A stretch of DNA of 64,000 nt from Prosthecobacter sp. (lineage in GTDB: Bacteria > Verrucomicrobiota > Verrucomicrobiia > Verrucomicrobiales > Verrucomicrobiaceae), in assembly GCA_017853885.1 (NCBI GenBank), contig JAFMIR010000013.1:32547-96546 (forward strand). The letters run 5' to 3'. Of the stretch, positions 8,039 through 17,510 are shown piece after piece; the first letter of the stretch is position 1, and each line of letters starts with the position of its first letter. The notes below the pieces were generated by a model, which was given only the letters and a program-made list of their open reading frames with translations, was not told the origin of the DNA and did not search any database. The position numbers and the translations under genes were made by a program.

Positions 8039-9817
8039 TCAGACCGATCTTTCATCCTCAGACAGTTGCTGCCGAGCAGATTGGAGAGCTTGGAGGGTCC
8101 AGATAACTGGATAGAGCCGCTCATGATACCACAGCCGGGCGAAATAGAGACCAATCGGAGCACTGGGGAAGTGGGTGCCGTGTTGCGTGGCCTGGATGAG
8201 CCAATCGAGCGAAAGGTGGATGGCGGAGCGCGAAGCACCCGATAGGCACAGGGCATGCAGCGCGACGGCGGTTTCTTCGAGACTCGGCGAGCTCAAGGAA
8301 TCGCCGCCGAACGAGCCATCAGGTTTTTGGGCGCGGCCTAGAAAGTACAGGCCGGCTTGGATGAGGTCGGCAGCACTGGCGGCGAGATCGAAATGACTGC
8401 CGAGGTGGTTCAGGACCTGCGCGGTGCCATAGACAGGGTTCGTTTCGTTAGGCGTGTGTTCATTGCCAAACCAAAGAGGGAACCAAGAACCGTCGGGTGC
8501 CTGGTTTTTCTTCAGATAGGCCAGAGCACGGCGAGTGGCTGTCTCGATAGATTTTTGGAGATCGGCCGGCAGCTCGGCCTTCCAAGTCCAACACGCGAGG
8601 AGCGCGTGGGCGGTGATTTCAGGCGTGGAGCGATCAAACGGCAGCGCGCCCCAGCCGCGACAAAAGGTCGGGATGCCGCCATCGCGGTTTTGCAGGTCCA
8701 GAAGCCACTGGATACCGGCTGAAGCAGAATGACGAATGTCGAATGAAGCGTTTCGAAACGTTGGGGCAGAGAGCCGATGGAGAGCAATGAGTGCGCTTGA
8801 GGTATCATCAGCATCGGGCACGCCGCCGGGGAGATCCGTCCATGCCCATCCGCCGGGCGCAGCGTTGGTGAAGGGATGCACCTCTCGGTATTGCTGGGAG
8901 AGGAGCCAATCGCTCACGACTCGGCGGACAGGAGTGTCTGCGCTCTCTTCCAAAGCCCGCACGGCAAGCGTCGTGCCCCAGGTGGCGAGGTTGGTGTCGA
9001 TGGGCCATGCGCCATCTCTGCGCATGCTACGGTGGAGAAACTCTACGGCGAGAGGCAGGCAAGGATGATCGAGATCCCCTGCCCCGGCGAGGGCCATGGT
9101 GACAAAACTGGTCAATGGCGTGGCCTCCAAATAGCCGCCACTGGAAGGTTGCAGCGTTTGGAGCATCGGCCGCACGCGTCTCCATGCGAGCGCCCGCAGC
9201 CAACGCAGCGGATTCCACCAGGCAGGAGGGGCTTTCCGAAAGCGGATGTGCCCGATGGCAATGAGTGCGGGCAGCGCATAACTCACGACCGGCAGTCCGA
9301 TGGCTCCGAACCACGTTCGCGGCAGCGCGGCAAGCTCAAACGGCAGCGCGATGACGTGTCGCCATGGTTTCTCGCCGAGCGTGCCGCAGAGCGAGCAGAG
9401 CATCAAAATGGGCACGCTGAAGGTCTTGTCCTTGCCGTAGCGGGCAATGACGGCCTTTGCGATAGCTGCGGGCTCCAGCGACCCCGTGCGAGCGATGATC
9501 CAGTTCTCCGCCGCAGGCGACGAAACGCCTAGCAGATGCAACGCGCTCCAGCCAAGCAGCGTGGTAGATAGATTGCTTTTGCTGATCGTCGTGTCGCCCC
9601 AGCCGCCGTCGGCATTTTGATGCTGGCGGAGCCATGCAGCGCCTTTTTCGATGAAGTCGACATGCTTCGCGGCATCGACGAGTGTCAGCGCGACGATAGC
9701 CGTGGCAGTGGAAAGGGCGCTGGAGCTAAGCTCCCCTTCCCAATGACCTTGACCGTTCCGCAGGCTCAAAAGATGAGTCTGTGTGCGGGCGATGGCACGA
9801 TCAAGTTCGGCGGGCAT
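8039..9817 (-). CDS. Squalene-hopene-cyclase-like class II terpene cyclase
   Basis: Membrane-associated alpha/alpha-barrel enzyme expected to cyclise squalene or a related polyprene by protonation. The 592 residues carry repeated QW-type motifs (QNADGGWGDT near residues 67-76, QNRDGGIP, QAPDGSW, QKPDGSFGG) and the catalytic acid motif DADD at residues 335-338 in the context VPDADDTS. The block RRDGAWPIDTNLATW is also typical of hopene-cyclase relatives. It is slightly shorter than classical squalene-hopene cyclases (about 630). No hpn gene is adjacent. The only operon partner is the small unknown gene 27 bp upstream. The product (hopene or another triterpene) is not predictable from this sequence. 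Confidence 0.82.
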   Translation of the reverse strand: MPAELDRAIARTQTHLLSLRNGQGHWEGELSSSALSTATAIVALTLVDAAKHVDFIEKGAAWLRQHQNADGGWGDTTISKSNLSTTLLGWSALHLLGVSSPAAENWIIARTGSLEPAAIAKAVIARYGKDKTFSVPILMLCSLCGTLGEKPWRHVIALPFELAALPRTWFGAIGLPVVSYALPALIAIGHIRFRKAPPAWWNPLRWLRALAWRRVRPMLQTLQPSSGGYLEATPLTSFVTMALAGAGDLDHPCLPLAVEFLHRSMRRDGAWPIDTNLATWGTTLAVRALEESADTPVRRVVSDWLLSQQYREVHPFTNAAPGGWAWTDLPGGVPDADDTSSALIALHRLSAPTFRNASFDIRHSASAGIQWLLDLQNRDGGIPTFCRGWGALPFDRSTPEITAHALLACWTWKAELPADLQKSIETATRRALAYLKKNQAPDGSWFPLWFGNEHTPNETNPVYGTAQVLNHLGSHFDLAASAADLIQAGLYFLGRAQKPDGSFGGDSLSSPSLEETAVALHALCLSGASRSAIHLSLDWLIQATQHGTHFPSAPIGLYFARLWYHERLYPVIWTLQALQSARQQLSEDERSV

Positions 9818-9844
9818 CGCAGCAGAAGGGGCATGAAGACCTGT

Positions 9845-10342
9845 TTAGGCGAGTTGAAGCTCAGGACGGGCCTCAATGGCCTTCGTCAGCCCTGGCCAGC
9901 CACCGGGACGCTGGGTCTGGAAAAGGCTCAAATACACGGCGACGTGTTTGGCCGGATGCGCAGCGAGCAAGGCGGCGACAGCCGTCTCCGCTTTGTCTTC
10001 AGCGATCTCAGCCGGGAGATCGGTGATCTCTCCTTTGCCATCGTGGGTAATGCCAACGCCATCCAAGAAGGCTGTCAGCATGTCCACCTTGCCTTTGATG
10101 AGCCAGATCTGAAAGATCTGTTCGGTGACACCTTCGTTTGTGCGAAGGCGAAGCTGATCGAGGAGCCAAGTAGCCTGCTTATCCTTCGATTTCTCATAGA
10201 TGAAGGTGGGGCGCAACCTGCGCTGCGGTGCCAAGGTGTTGATGATGGCTTTGTAAGCTGGGCGCTGCTCATCTTGCATGTAGCGCATGAGCTGGAGCTG
10301 CATTTCGGAACCGATGGCGGAAAGAATCTGGTTGGGGGTCAT
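9845..10342 (-). CDS. Unrecognised 165-residue cytoplasmic protein
   Basis: I do not recognise a family. The protein starts MTPNQILSAI at 10342; the same frame stays open further upstream, but the upstream residues are low-complexity Ser/Pro/Arg and overlap the neighbouring gene, so they are not used. It is predicted soluble and mostly helical, with no signal peptide, membrane segment or cysteine motif. A basic central part (APQRRLRPTFIYEKSKDKQ) is followed by an acidic, alanine-rich C-terminal half. It ends 27 bp before the cyclase gene and probably shares its transcript, but nothing shows a role in terpene synthesis. Confidence 0.7.
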   Translation of the reverse strand: MTPNQILSAIGSEMQLQLMRYMQDEQRPAYKAIINTLAPQRRLRPTFIYEKSKDKQATWLLDQLRLRTNEGVTEQIFQIWLIKGKVDMLTAFLDGVGITHDGKGEITDLPAEIAEDKAETAVAALLAAHPAKHVAVYLSLFQTQRPGGWPGLTKAIEARPELQLA

Positions 10343-10409
10343 GCGGAAAAAAGGAGGACGTGTGGTATCATGAGGCGGGATAGGAGGCAAGGTGGGGAAT
10401 ATCGAAGCG

Positions 10410-10442
10410 AAAAAAAGAGCCGACCTCTTCAGGGGTCGGCTC
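10410..10442 (-). terminator. Rho-independent terminator of the Gfo/Idh/MocA gene
   Basis: Read leftward, the stem GAGCCGACC / GGTCGGCTC (10417-10442, short loop) is followed by a run of seven T residues (complement of 10410-10416). It lies 25 bp beyond the stop of the oxidoreductase and separates it from the 165-residue gene. Confidence 0.88.
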
Positions 10443-10466
10443 CGTGAGGTATGCTGAAACAGCCAT

Positions 10467-12008
10467 TTAGCTGATGATGGGCAGCTCAAAACCGGCGGCG
10501 TATTCGTCTTGGGCAAGTTGGTTGGCCTCAGCGGCGAACTCACCGATAAACTTCTCGGCAACTGGATCGAATTCGAGCCATGGGCCCGCAGTGATCTGCT
10601 GCTTCGAGAGATCGATCTTGTTGGCCTCGAGGTTGGCCATGAAGTCCGCAAGGGTTTCTTGACCGGCTTTGTCGGCCGCCAGACGTTCCTTCACCTCAGC
10701 AATGCTGATCTGTTTACCCAGACGGTAGGAGATATTGGCGAGCTGTGAGAGCGCGGCAGCATGATAACCGTGGGCGACATGCAGGTTGCTATTGACGAGC
10801 TTGCCTGCGCGAACGCTGTCGATGAAGTTTTTCATGTGATCCTTGCCCTCGTCGAAGTTTTCAAACTTCGTCAGCGTGTTGCCATCGTTGTCATAGGCCT
10901 TGGATTCAGCAACGAAGCCGCCTTCACAATGAATCACGTTGCCGATGCGAGGTGCGCCGGTCTTGCCATTGATGCGAAACACAGGCTCGTAGCCCTTGGC
11001 CCAGTTCATGTCCTTCATGGGTAGGCCGCGGTTGTCGAAGAGCATCGGGGCACCTTCCGCCCACTGGTAAAAGGCGAGCTGGTTGTTGGCTGTCTCACCA
11101 TCGTCGTCGTAGCCCCAGCGCCCGCCAAAGCTCATGAGACGCTTCGGAAGCAACTCGGGATTGCCAAGACCCCAGCGGGCCACATCGAGCTGGTGTGGGC
11201 CTTGATTTCCAATGTCGCCATTGCCGTAGGCCCACTGCCAGTGCCAGTCATAGTGCATCTGCTCACGCTGAACAGGCATCACAGGCCGCGGAGCAGACCA
11301 GAGCTTGTAATCGAGATCGATCATCTGCGGCTTGCCGCCGGTATCGCGGAAGGTGCCGGCAATGCGGCCATTGGCATCCGGCTGCACAGGGGCTGCCACC
11401 TTACCGATGGATTTGCGGGCCTTGAAATTGATGCCGCGGGAAAGGGTGACCTTGCCGATCTGACCGGACTTGACGTAATCCATGGCGGCCTGCCATCCGG
11501 GAGATGAACGACGCTGCATGCCATGCTGGACCACGATGCCCTTCTTTTCGACCAGGGCGGCAGCATCGACGAGCTTGCGTCCCTCCGACATATTGTGGCA
11601 AACAGGCTTCTCGACATAAACGTGCTTGCCATTGGCAATCGCCGTCATGGCGATGAGCGTATGACTGTGGTTCGGCGTCGCGATCGTAATGGCATCAATT
11701 TCCTTGTCAGCACAGCACTCACGGTAATCGCTGTACTGTTTCACGGTGATGTTTTTCTTGGCGAGGGAGGCGACGTGCCTATCCATCACCTTCTTGTCCA
11801 CATCGCAGAGGGCGACAAGACGCACGCCCTTGATGCCCAGAAGGCTGCCGATGTGGCCGGCACCACGGCCATTGAATCCGATGACCGCGACGCGGACATC
11901 ATCATTGGCCCCGATGGGGGCGGAGTAGGAGGGAAGCACGGCAAGGCTGGCCGCGCCGGCGACAGTGCCGCGGACAAAGGTGCGGCGTGTGGTTGGAGTG
12001 GTGTTCAT
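10467..12008 (-). CDS. Tat-exported Gfo/Idh/MocA-family oxidoreductase
   Basis: NAD(P)-dependent sugar or polyol oxidoreductase family, 513 residues. The N-terminus MNTTPTTRRTFVRGTVAGAA is a twin-arginine signal, so the enzyme is probably folded with its cofactor and exported. The Rossmann motif follows (VRVAVIGFNGRGAGHI), then the family signature VEKPVCHNMSEGRKLV with the EKP catalytic-lysine motif. Tat-exported members of this family are abundant in Planctomycetes and Verrucomicrobia and usually accompany polysaccharide degradation; here there is no glycosidase neighbour. It is monocistronic with its own terminator. The substrate is unknown. Confidence 0.92.
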   Translation of the reverse strand: MNTTPTTRRTFVRGTVAGAASLAVLPSYSAPIGANDDVRVAVIGFNGRGAGHIGSLLGIKGVRLVALCDVDKKVMDRHVASLAKKNITVKQYSDYRECCADKEIDAITIATPNHSHTLIAMTAIANGKHVYVEKPVCHNMSEGRKLVDAAALVEKKGIVVQHGMQRRSSPGWQAAMDYVKSGQIGKVTLSRGINFKARKSIGKVAAPVQPDANGRIAGTFRDTGGKPQMIDLDYKLWSAPRPVMPVQREQMHYDWHWQWAYGNGDIGNQGPHQLDVARWGLGNPELLPKRLMSFGGRWGYDDDGETANNQLAFYQWAEGAPMLFDNRGLPMKDMNWAKGYEPVFRINGKTGAPRIGNVIHCEGGFVAESKAYDNDGNTLTKFENFDEGKDHMKNFIDSVRAGKLVNSNLHVAHGYHAAALSQLANISYRLGKQISIAEVKERLAADKAGQETLADFMANLEANKIDLSKQQITAGPWLEFDPVAEKFIGEFAAEANQLAQDEYAAGFELPIIS

Positions 12009-12207
12009 GGCAATGAGCAGGTGAGAACGGTCAGACTACAAGGATTCTTCGAGGCTGGCTCGTCTTTTTATGACTAAAGAAGGTGCCAGGATGACGCGGG
12101 TGTCGTAATTCACGTGACCAGCACCTTACCACACTTCCGTGTGATCCATGGTCTCGGTGAAGAGCCGTGAACAAGCTCAAGCATGTCTCAGCTGAGAGAT
12201 TCGCATT

Positions 12208-14814
12208 TCAATGAGTCTGCGTCGGCGCTTTGGATTCGACGTCGAGTTTTCGATAAAGAAAGGCGTCGCTGGTGAGCAAAGAAGTGATCAGAGCCTTCAT
12301 GCTGCCGCCATTGTTCCTATAGGCGGCATGAGCGTCTTGGAGAACCGGTGCGTCGTTCAGCGTCTCATTGCGGCCCATCCAGAAACGGAAGGCATGGCGC
12401 ACGAAGACCTGCTCGACGCGTTGGCTTTGTGCCAGCTTTTTGATCATCTCGATCGCGTTAGACACGGGGCCGTCCAGCACGGGATCGCCGCTGCTGATGA
12501 TCTCGCCTGTGGTGTCCACGGGCTTTTCCAATTCCGTAGTGCGGAAGATGCCGGCGTGGTTGAACATCTCAAACGGTAGGCCGAGCGGGTCCATTTTTTG
12601 ATGGCAGGTCCAACAGTAAGTCTGCCTAGTGACTCGCATGCGCTCACGCAGCGTGCTCTGAGGCTCGACAGGGAGCTGTGCATCCACAGTGATGGGCACA
12701 TCGGGAATGCCGCCGCCGAGCAGACGTTCACGAATCCAGATGCCGCGGTGGATGGCATGATTGTCCATGGCATCGGAATGGGAGACGAGCCACGCCGGGT
12801 GCGTCAAAATGCCCAAACGTTGGCCTTCCGGCACGGTGGCCAGAATGCGTCCAGGTTTCATGGAGCCACCGCCAAAGGTAGGACGGCTGACCCGGGCCGT
12901 TTCAGCCGGACCTTGGAGTTTGGCTGGAGCGATGGCCAACTTGGCGGCTTTGTCGCGAGTGCGTTGCCGCTGATCATTTTGGAGATCCTTCTCCGCAGCA
13001 GCCAGCGCTTTCTTTTTTTCAACGAGCTGTTTCTTCGCTTCTTTGTCCTTTGGATTGGCCTGCATGGTGTCCTCCCATTTAACCACCTCAACCCTCAGAG
13101 CCCTGAGCTTGGCCTCAGCCTTCTGCTGACGTTCTGCGGATACCTTTTCCTCGGCGGCGGCAGCAGCGGCTTGCTCTTGTTTGTTGAGCCTCCTGCCGAA
13201 GTAAATCTCGTCCGTCGGCGTGACGATAGCACGCCGTGTGGTGAGCAGCTCCTTGAGCACGTTCTTGTCCTCTGCGAGAATGATTTCAACAAGGCGGTCG
13301 GTGCTGGCAGTGGCGGCAAACATGGCACTGTAGTGGTCCGCGCCGCGGTTGGAGGCGCCCGTGTCTGCGAGCGCCCGGGTGTCCTTGCAGATGTAGCCAC
13401 CAAGATCGTAATCGAAGTAGTCGCGAAAGAACTGCAGCACACGCGGCTTGCGGATGCTGTCATCGGCCAACATGCGGGTGACCTCGCGCCGCACGTCCTC
13501 GCGAGTCTTCATGCGGCCTTCCAAGATGGCACTGCGCAGGGATTCGTCCGGCTTCAGATAACGCAGCGCGTGGTTCACAGCCAATCCCAGCTCCCAATCC
13601 TGCAGCATCACACGGCCATGCGCATCCGGCCTGCCGCCTTGCCCCAGCTCGGGCCGGAAGAGCGCATCGCGATCTAGAAAGATGGCCGACAAACCCATTA
13701 CGATGCCATCGTTCTTGCCCACCTTCGCCATGCTGTCTTTAACCAAAGCCATGTAGGTGTCCCTCTCCTCATGGCTCGGTGGGCGGAAGGTTAATGCCTC
13801 GAACAAGTCATCCACCGTAGCCCGCAGCCGTTCTTCACTGAGGCCCGGCTCCTTCATGAGGTCCTGCAGCGGCGTCTTCGGCCGAGTGTCTTTGGGGCTG
13901 TAAACGATGGAGGTAGGCTGGCCACGGATATCACCCGGCGGTTTCACCTTATCGTAGGTCTTGGGGTCATCGGTGATCTGCTCCGGCAGGCCCACGAGGC
14001 TGCGAACACCCTGTGCCATATAGTTGAGGATGTCCGTCGCCTTGCTCAAAATCTGCGTAGACTCGGCGCTGTTGACCGAAGTCAGGGTAGGATAGTTTTT
14101 CAGACCGCTTTTGCGCGGGGAGGATAGCACCACAGGCACGCTTTTCACTGCGGTGGCATAGGCGACCGTTCCACCATCGACTCGGAGGATCTGGTCGATG
14201 CCAAAGTAGAGTTTCAACTCGCCGCCGTGGTTCGTGGGCACGGAGTCGCCATGAGCTCGCAGGCCCGGCTGGGCTGGATCAAAAGGCGGTTCCACGTTAA
14301 TCAGCTCATTGAGCCTCGTGATGTGCTCCTGTGGTGTGACACGCCAGAGGCGAGCCGGCGAGGATGCAGGTGCCAGCACGATACCCTTGGGCAGCGGCCC
14401 GAACAGCAGCTCGTGATCCACGAAATTGCCCTTCTTCGGATCGAGATGCGCCTCAAAGCCACCCTTGTCTTTCATCGCCCGCTGCAACTCGGTGATGATC
14501 CACCCGGCAAAGCGGAGTCGCTCGACGACCTCCGGCTGATCTCGCTTCTTGGGTGGCATTTCCTTCAGCGAAACCTGTGCCCAGATGGATTTCCAAAGCG
14601 CGGCATTCGTCTCATCAACAGTGCCCAGACCCTCCAGCGAGAGGCCACCTTTTTTCGTGTCGTTATCATGGCACTCGATGCAGTGCTTGTCCAAAAAGAC
14701 ACGGCCCAGCTTTTGGAAAGAACCATGCACCGGCTGTCCGGGATAATAGAGATCAGAGCCAGAAGCCGCAGCACCAGCCAGCGCAGTCGTGATGAAGAAG
14801 GCTATCTTTGTCAC
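12208..14814 (-). CDS. Exported multidomain cytochrome c protein, DUF1592/DUF1588/DUF1585 type
   Basis: Large periplasmic protein of unknown function, 868 residues with a signal peptide ([19 protein letters not shown]). A heme c motif CIECH at residues 45-49 sits in a planctomycete-type cytochrome domain. Downstream are the DUF1592-like region (about 400-540), the DUF1588-like block with [10 protein letters not shown]...[19 protein letters not shown] (about 670-707), a second CxxCH ([12 protein letters not shown], 734-738) and a DUF1585-like end. A charged alanine-rich segment at residues 545-632, predicted to be a coiled coil, interrupts the DUF1592/DUF1588 junction. The gene overlaps the DUF1552 gene upstream by 4 bp (ATGA), so the two are translationally coupled and probably act together. 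Confidence 0.9.
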   Translation of the reverse strand: MTKIAFFITTALAGAAASGSDLYYPGQPVHGSFQKLGRVFLDKHCIECHDNDTKKGGLSLEGLGTVDETNAALWKSIWAQVSLKEMPPKKRDQPEVVERLRFAGWIITELQRAMKDKGGFEAHLDPKKGNFVDHELLFGPLPKGIVLAPASSPARLWRVTPQEHITRLNELINVEPPFDPAQPGLRAHGDSVPTNHGGELKLYFGIDQILRVDGGTVAYATAVKSVPVVLSSPRKSGLKNYPTLTSVNSAESTQILSKATDILNYMAQGVRSLVGLPEQITDDPKTYDKVKPPGDIRGQPTSIVYSPKDTRPKTPLQDLMKEPGLSEERLRATVDDLFEALTFRPPSHEERDTYMALVKDSMAKVGKNDGIVMGLSAIFLDRDALFRPELGQGGRPDAHGRVMLQDWELGLAVNHALRYLKPDESLRSAILEGRMKTREDVRREVTRMLADDSIRKPRVLQFFRDYFDYDLGGYICKDTRALADTGASNRGADHYSAMFAATASTDRLVEIILAEDKNVLKELLTTRRAIVTPTDEIYFGRRLNKQEQAAAAAAEEKVSAERQQKAEAKLRALRVEVVKWEDTMQANPKDKEAKKQLVEKKKALAAAEKDLQNDQRQRTRDKAAKLAIAPAKLQGPAETARVSRPTFGGGSMKPGRILATVPEGQRLGILTHPAWLVSHSDAMDNHAIHRGIWIRERLLGGGIPDVPITVDAQLPVEPQSTLRERMRVTRQTYCWTCHQKMDPLGLPFEMFNHAGIFRTTELEKPVDTTGEIISSGDPVLDGPVSNAIEMIKKLAQSQRVEQVFVRHAFRFWMGRNETLNDAPVLQDAHAAYRNNGGSMKALITSLLTSDAFLYRKLDVESKAPTQTH

Positions 14815-16139
14815 ACGAGGATTTCCTTCAGGGGGCCTTTGCCAGCATCGAACTGCGCGGCCATCTTGTCGCTCATGTTAAAGCGGTCACAATTCACGCC
14901 AGCGACATTCAGCAATGTGGAGTAGAGCGCATTGATCGGGCGCTTGCCATCGAACTGAGTGAAGCAGCCTGTTTTGAAGATGCCCCCGCAGTTACCGATC
15001 AGCATCACCGGCCAAGTGGCGCCGTTGGTGTGCTGCTTGTCGGCGTTGTTGCTAGTGTAAACAATGAGGGTGTTGTCCATCATGGTGCCACTGCCCTCGC
15101 GCACACTCTCGAGCTGCTCGACAAGACGCACCAACATGCGGCTGTTGTATTGGCGAATCTTGATCCAGATCGGATTGTCCGGCTGCTCCATGTGCCCGAG
15201 GTTGTGTCCTTGTTCCTGCACGCCAATACCTTTCCACGAACCGAAGATCTCACCGCGCCCGGAACCGATGGTCAGCACACTGGTGATACCGGACTTCAAG
15301 GCCGAAATGCCTATATCCAGCAGCGCATCATGCCAGTCCGTTTCGAATTGTGGCCTCGTGTAGCGCTCATCCACCTTCGGTGCGAATTGGCGCAGGTGAG
15401 CCGAGGCAGCGCCCAGCCTCGCCCGCAATCCGTTCATGTCCTCAAAGCCCCTCACAAATTGGCTGTAGCGTCCCTGATCCGCCATCGGCAGATGCTTGCC
15501 ATGAGCACCGGCCATCTGCTCGATGCGATCAAACAAATGCGACCGCGCCTCATGCTGCCTGCGAATGCCTCCCTCTGAGATACCACCGTAAAGCATCTGA
15601 TAGAGATGATTGGGATTGGAGTGCATGAAGATCGGCTGACCCGCGCCGCTGGCGGAGAGATTTGCCACCGTGGGCTTTGCCTTCATGTTCTCCATTGAGT
15701 CCATCCCGATGCACAGGAGTGGCAGGAGGGTCTCCGGTAGCTGTTTGCTCAGCTCATAGTCAATGGTCGGACCCAGCGGCGGGGAGCCATCATCACCACG
15801 ATATCCGCCCAACGCGCCGAAGAAAGCGCTGTGCGCAGGGCTGGTGTGCAAACCATGCAAGCCGTTGATGATGTGCAGCCGTTCCTTCAGAGGCTCCAGT
15901 GGCGAGATCGGCTCCGGCAGCCTCACCTTGGCCAGCGAGCCACTGTGTGTCATGCCTGCGGGGACGCAGGTCTTTGGGTCAAAGCCTTGATTCTGTAAAA
16001 AGAATACGACACGCTTGGGACCACCGGATGATTTCGAAGAAGCAGCGGCTGCCTGGCGGATGGCAGGAAAGAAGGTGCCGGCAAGAGTCGCGCCTGCTGA
16101 GGCCACAGCCTGACTGAGAAGGGTTCTTCGGTGCAGCAT
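14811..16139 (-). CDS. Exported DUF1552-family protein, partner of the DUF1592-type cytochrome
   Basis: 442 residues with an N-terminal export signal containing an arginine pair ([21 protein letters not shown]), probably Tat type. The rest matches DUF1552 proteins: [12 protein letters not shown] near the start, a His-rich loop [15 protein letters not shown] where the family has its HxxSHH-like motif, and [22 protein letters not shown]. The function of the family is unknown. The structural resemblance of DUF1552/DUF1501 proteins to alkaline-phosphatase-like hydrolases is established at family level, but catalytic residues cannot be assigned here. It is the first gene of a two-gene operon with the DUF1592-type cytochrome. 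Confidence 0.88.
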   Translation of the reverse strand: MLHRRTLLSQAVASAGATLAGTFFPAIRQAAAASSKSSGGPKRVVFFLQNQGFDPKTCVPAGMTHSGSLAKVRLPEPISPLEPLKERLHIINGLHGLHTSPAHSAFFGALGGYRGDDGSPPLGPTIDYELSKQLPETLLPLLCIGMDSMENMKAKPTVANLSASGAGQPIFMHSNPNHLYQMLYGGISEGGIRRQHEARSHLFDRIEQMAGAHGKHLPMADQGRYSQFVRGFEDMNGLRARLGAASAHLRQFAPKVDERYTRPQFETDWHDALLDIGISALKSGITSVLTIGSGRGEIFGSWKGIGVQEQGHNLGHMEQPDNPIWIKIRQYNSRMLVRLVEQLESVREGSGTMMDNTLIVYTSNNADKQHTNGATWPVMLIGNCGGIFKTGCFTQFDGKRPINALYSTLLNVAGVNCDRFNMSDKMAAQFDAGKGPLKEILV

Positions 16140-16216
16140 ACTTCGCCCTTAACGCGATGCCAGACGGCGTTTTTCAAGAGACCTGCGCTAGACGCCACGC
16201 CGCATCCTCCTTCCTT

Positions 16217-16400
16217 TCATGCCAACAGTTCAGACACGATCCGCGCTCCGGTGACCTCGGGATCGGTGAGGCGTTCGGGGCGGCCGTTGTGGAGGCGGGT
16301 GTGGTCGAGACCGAGTTGGTTCAGGATGGTGGCGTGAAGGTCGTAGCCGGCGGCAATGTCTTAAAAGCGGCCTGGCGCCGATGTCGTCGCTGGTGACATC
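16217..16400 (-). pseudogene. C-terminal remnant of a DUF1501 gene
   Basis: Read leftward, the last ~48 codons before a TGA at 16217-16219 are intact and typical of DUF1501 proteins: [19 protein letters not shown], then a segment containing [13 protein letters not shown], and finally IVSELLA. Just upstream the match continues as VTSDDIG, but the two pieces are in different frames (frameshift near 16360-16370). Before about 16400 nothing of the family remains, so more than 400 residues are missing. The ending belongs to a different subgroup from the three intact DUF1501 proteins in the window, which end in LTDVHGHV-x5-LA. Confidence 0.85.
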
Positions 16401-16551
16401 GTGATTGGTTCAATCCAGCTCTCCGGGTTCGCGGAGTTACCGCAAGCGCCTCGGCACCCTATGGTGAACACGCTCAACGTCATCGTGGTTGCTTGGTTGT
16501 CTGGATTGCAGACAGGTCGTTAACGATGAGGCACCGGCTGACAGCAGCCAA

Positions 16552-17295
16552 TTACGGCTCAATCCGATAGTGGCCACTGCGTTGCTTGACCTTGAGCCCC
16601 AATTGTCCGGCGAATTTCTCAAGCACCATTGCCAAGCTTTGATTCTCCAGATTCAGTGTGATTAGGGGACCGCTCCGCCCTTGATCATTGCGATCAAACT
16701 CACGATCTGTGAGCACCCTGCCGAGTCTGACCTGCATGCTGATGTGGATGTCGGGATCGGTCACTGCGTTGCGCGCCTTCTCGACTAGGATGCGGAATGC
16801 TTCATTGAGGGGCGTGCCGGACAGATGGATCGCGGGGATGATCAACTTTTCTGCATAACCGGGAATGTCCGCCGCTTGCCTCGTCTGATTTGGCAAAAGG
16901 ACGACTTGGTTCAAGGGGGCACGAACTAGCGGGACCACAGCAGCGGTCTCCTTCCGTGGTTTGAGCACGTAAGCGCCTTTTTCCTGCGCAAGCTCAAGGC
17001 CAGAAAGATCCGCGATTGTTCTCAAGATGGATTTCACGCTTTGTCCTTGGAGTTTCAACGTAAGTTTGGCCACCTCGGCATTTCCCTTCTTCATGATGAC
17101 ATTGACGCCCTGTTTATGCGGGTCCACCTCCACCGATTTTCGGATAACAGACATGACCGCATCTTCTAGCGTGACGTTGTCGAGAGAAAACTCGGGGATG
17201 ATGATGTCACTCGCCTCCGCATGGAGGACGCTGACTGACAAAAGGCCGCAAAAGGCCACAAGCACAAGAGTGAAGAAGCGACGAATGGTTTTCAT
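16552..17295 (-). CDS. Exported protein with two secretin/TonB short N-terminal (STN)-like modules
   Basis: 247 residues with a clear signal peptide (MKTIRRFFTLVLVAFCGLLSVSVLHAEA). The mature part has two related alpha/beta modules, each ending in a similar strand-helix-strand: one contains LKLQGQSVKSILRTIADLSG with AYVLKP, the other LNLENQSLAMVLEKFAGQLG with HYRIEP. This is the pattern of STN/secretin N0-like domains. No secretin pore or transmembrane domain follows, so this is a free-standing periplasmic version. Neighbours do not encode a secretion system. Function is unknown; an accessory role in an outer-membrane machine is only a possibility. Confidence 0.72.
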   Translation of the reverse strand: MKTIRRFFTLVLVAFCGLLSVSVLHAEASDIIIPEFSLDNVTLEDAVMSVIRKSVEVDPHKQGVNVIMKKGNAEVAKLTLKLQGQSVKSILRTIADLSGLELAQEKGAYVLKPRKETAAVVPLVRAPLNQVVLLPNQTRQAADIPGYAEKLIIPAIHLSGTPLNEAFRILVEKARNAVTDPDIHISMQVRLGRVLTDREFDRNDQGRSGPLITLNLENQSLAMVLEKFAGQLGLKVKQRSGHYRIEP

Positions 17296-17510
17296 GAGAC
17301 AATCATCCGAATTTTCCCACGTGATGCCAACTCACAATTTTCGGTGCAAGCCGGAAAATCGTCGGCCACGACTTGACCAGCGATCCCTCATCGGCACAGC
17401 GGCCCCGACTTCCCATCGCACGTCTGGCTGAACAGAGCGACAAACCGCTCGCGAATGCGTTCGGCGCAATCGTGGGCGTCGTGGTTGTTCCGCGCAGTGG
17501 GCATGGCGAC

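Noticed and set aside
12080..12130. Inverted repeat AAGGTGC...GCACCTT upstream of the oxidoreductase
   Set aside because: Arms of only 7 bp are separated by more than 30 nt; not distinguishable from chance.
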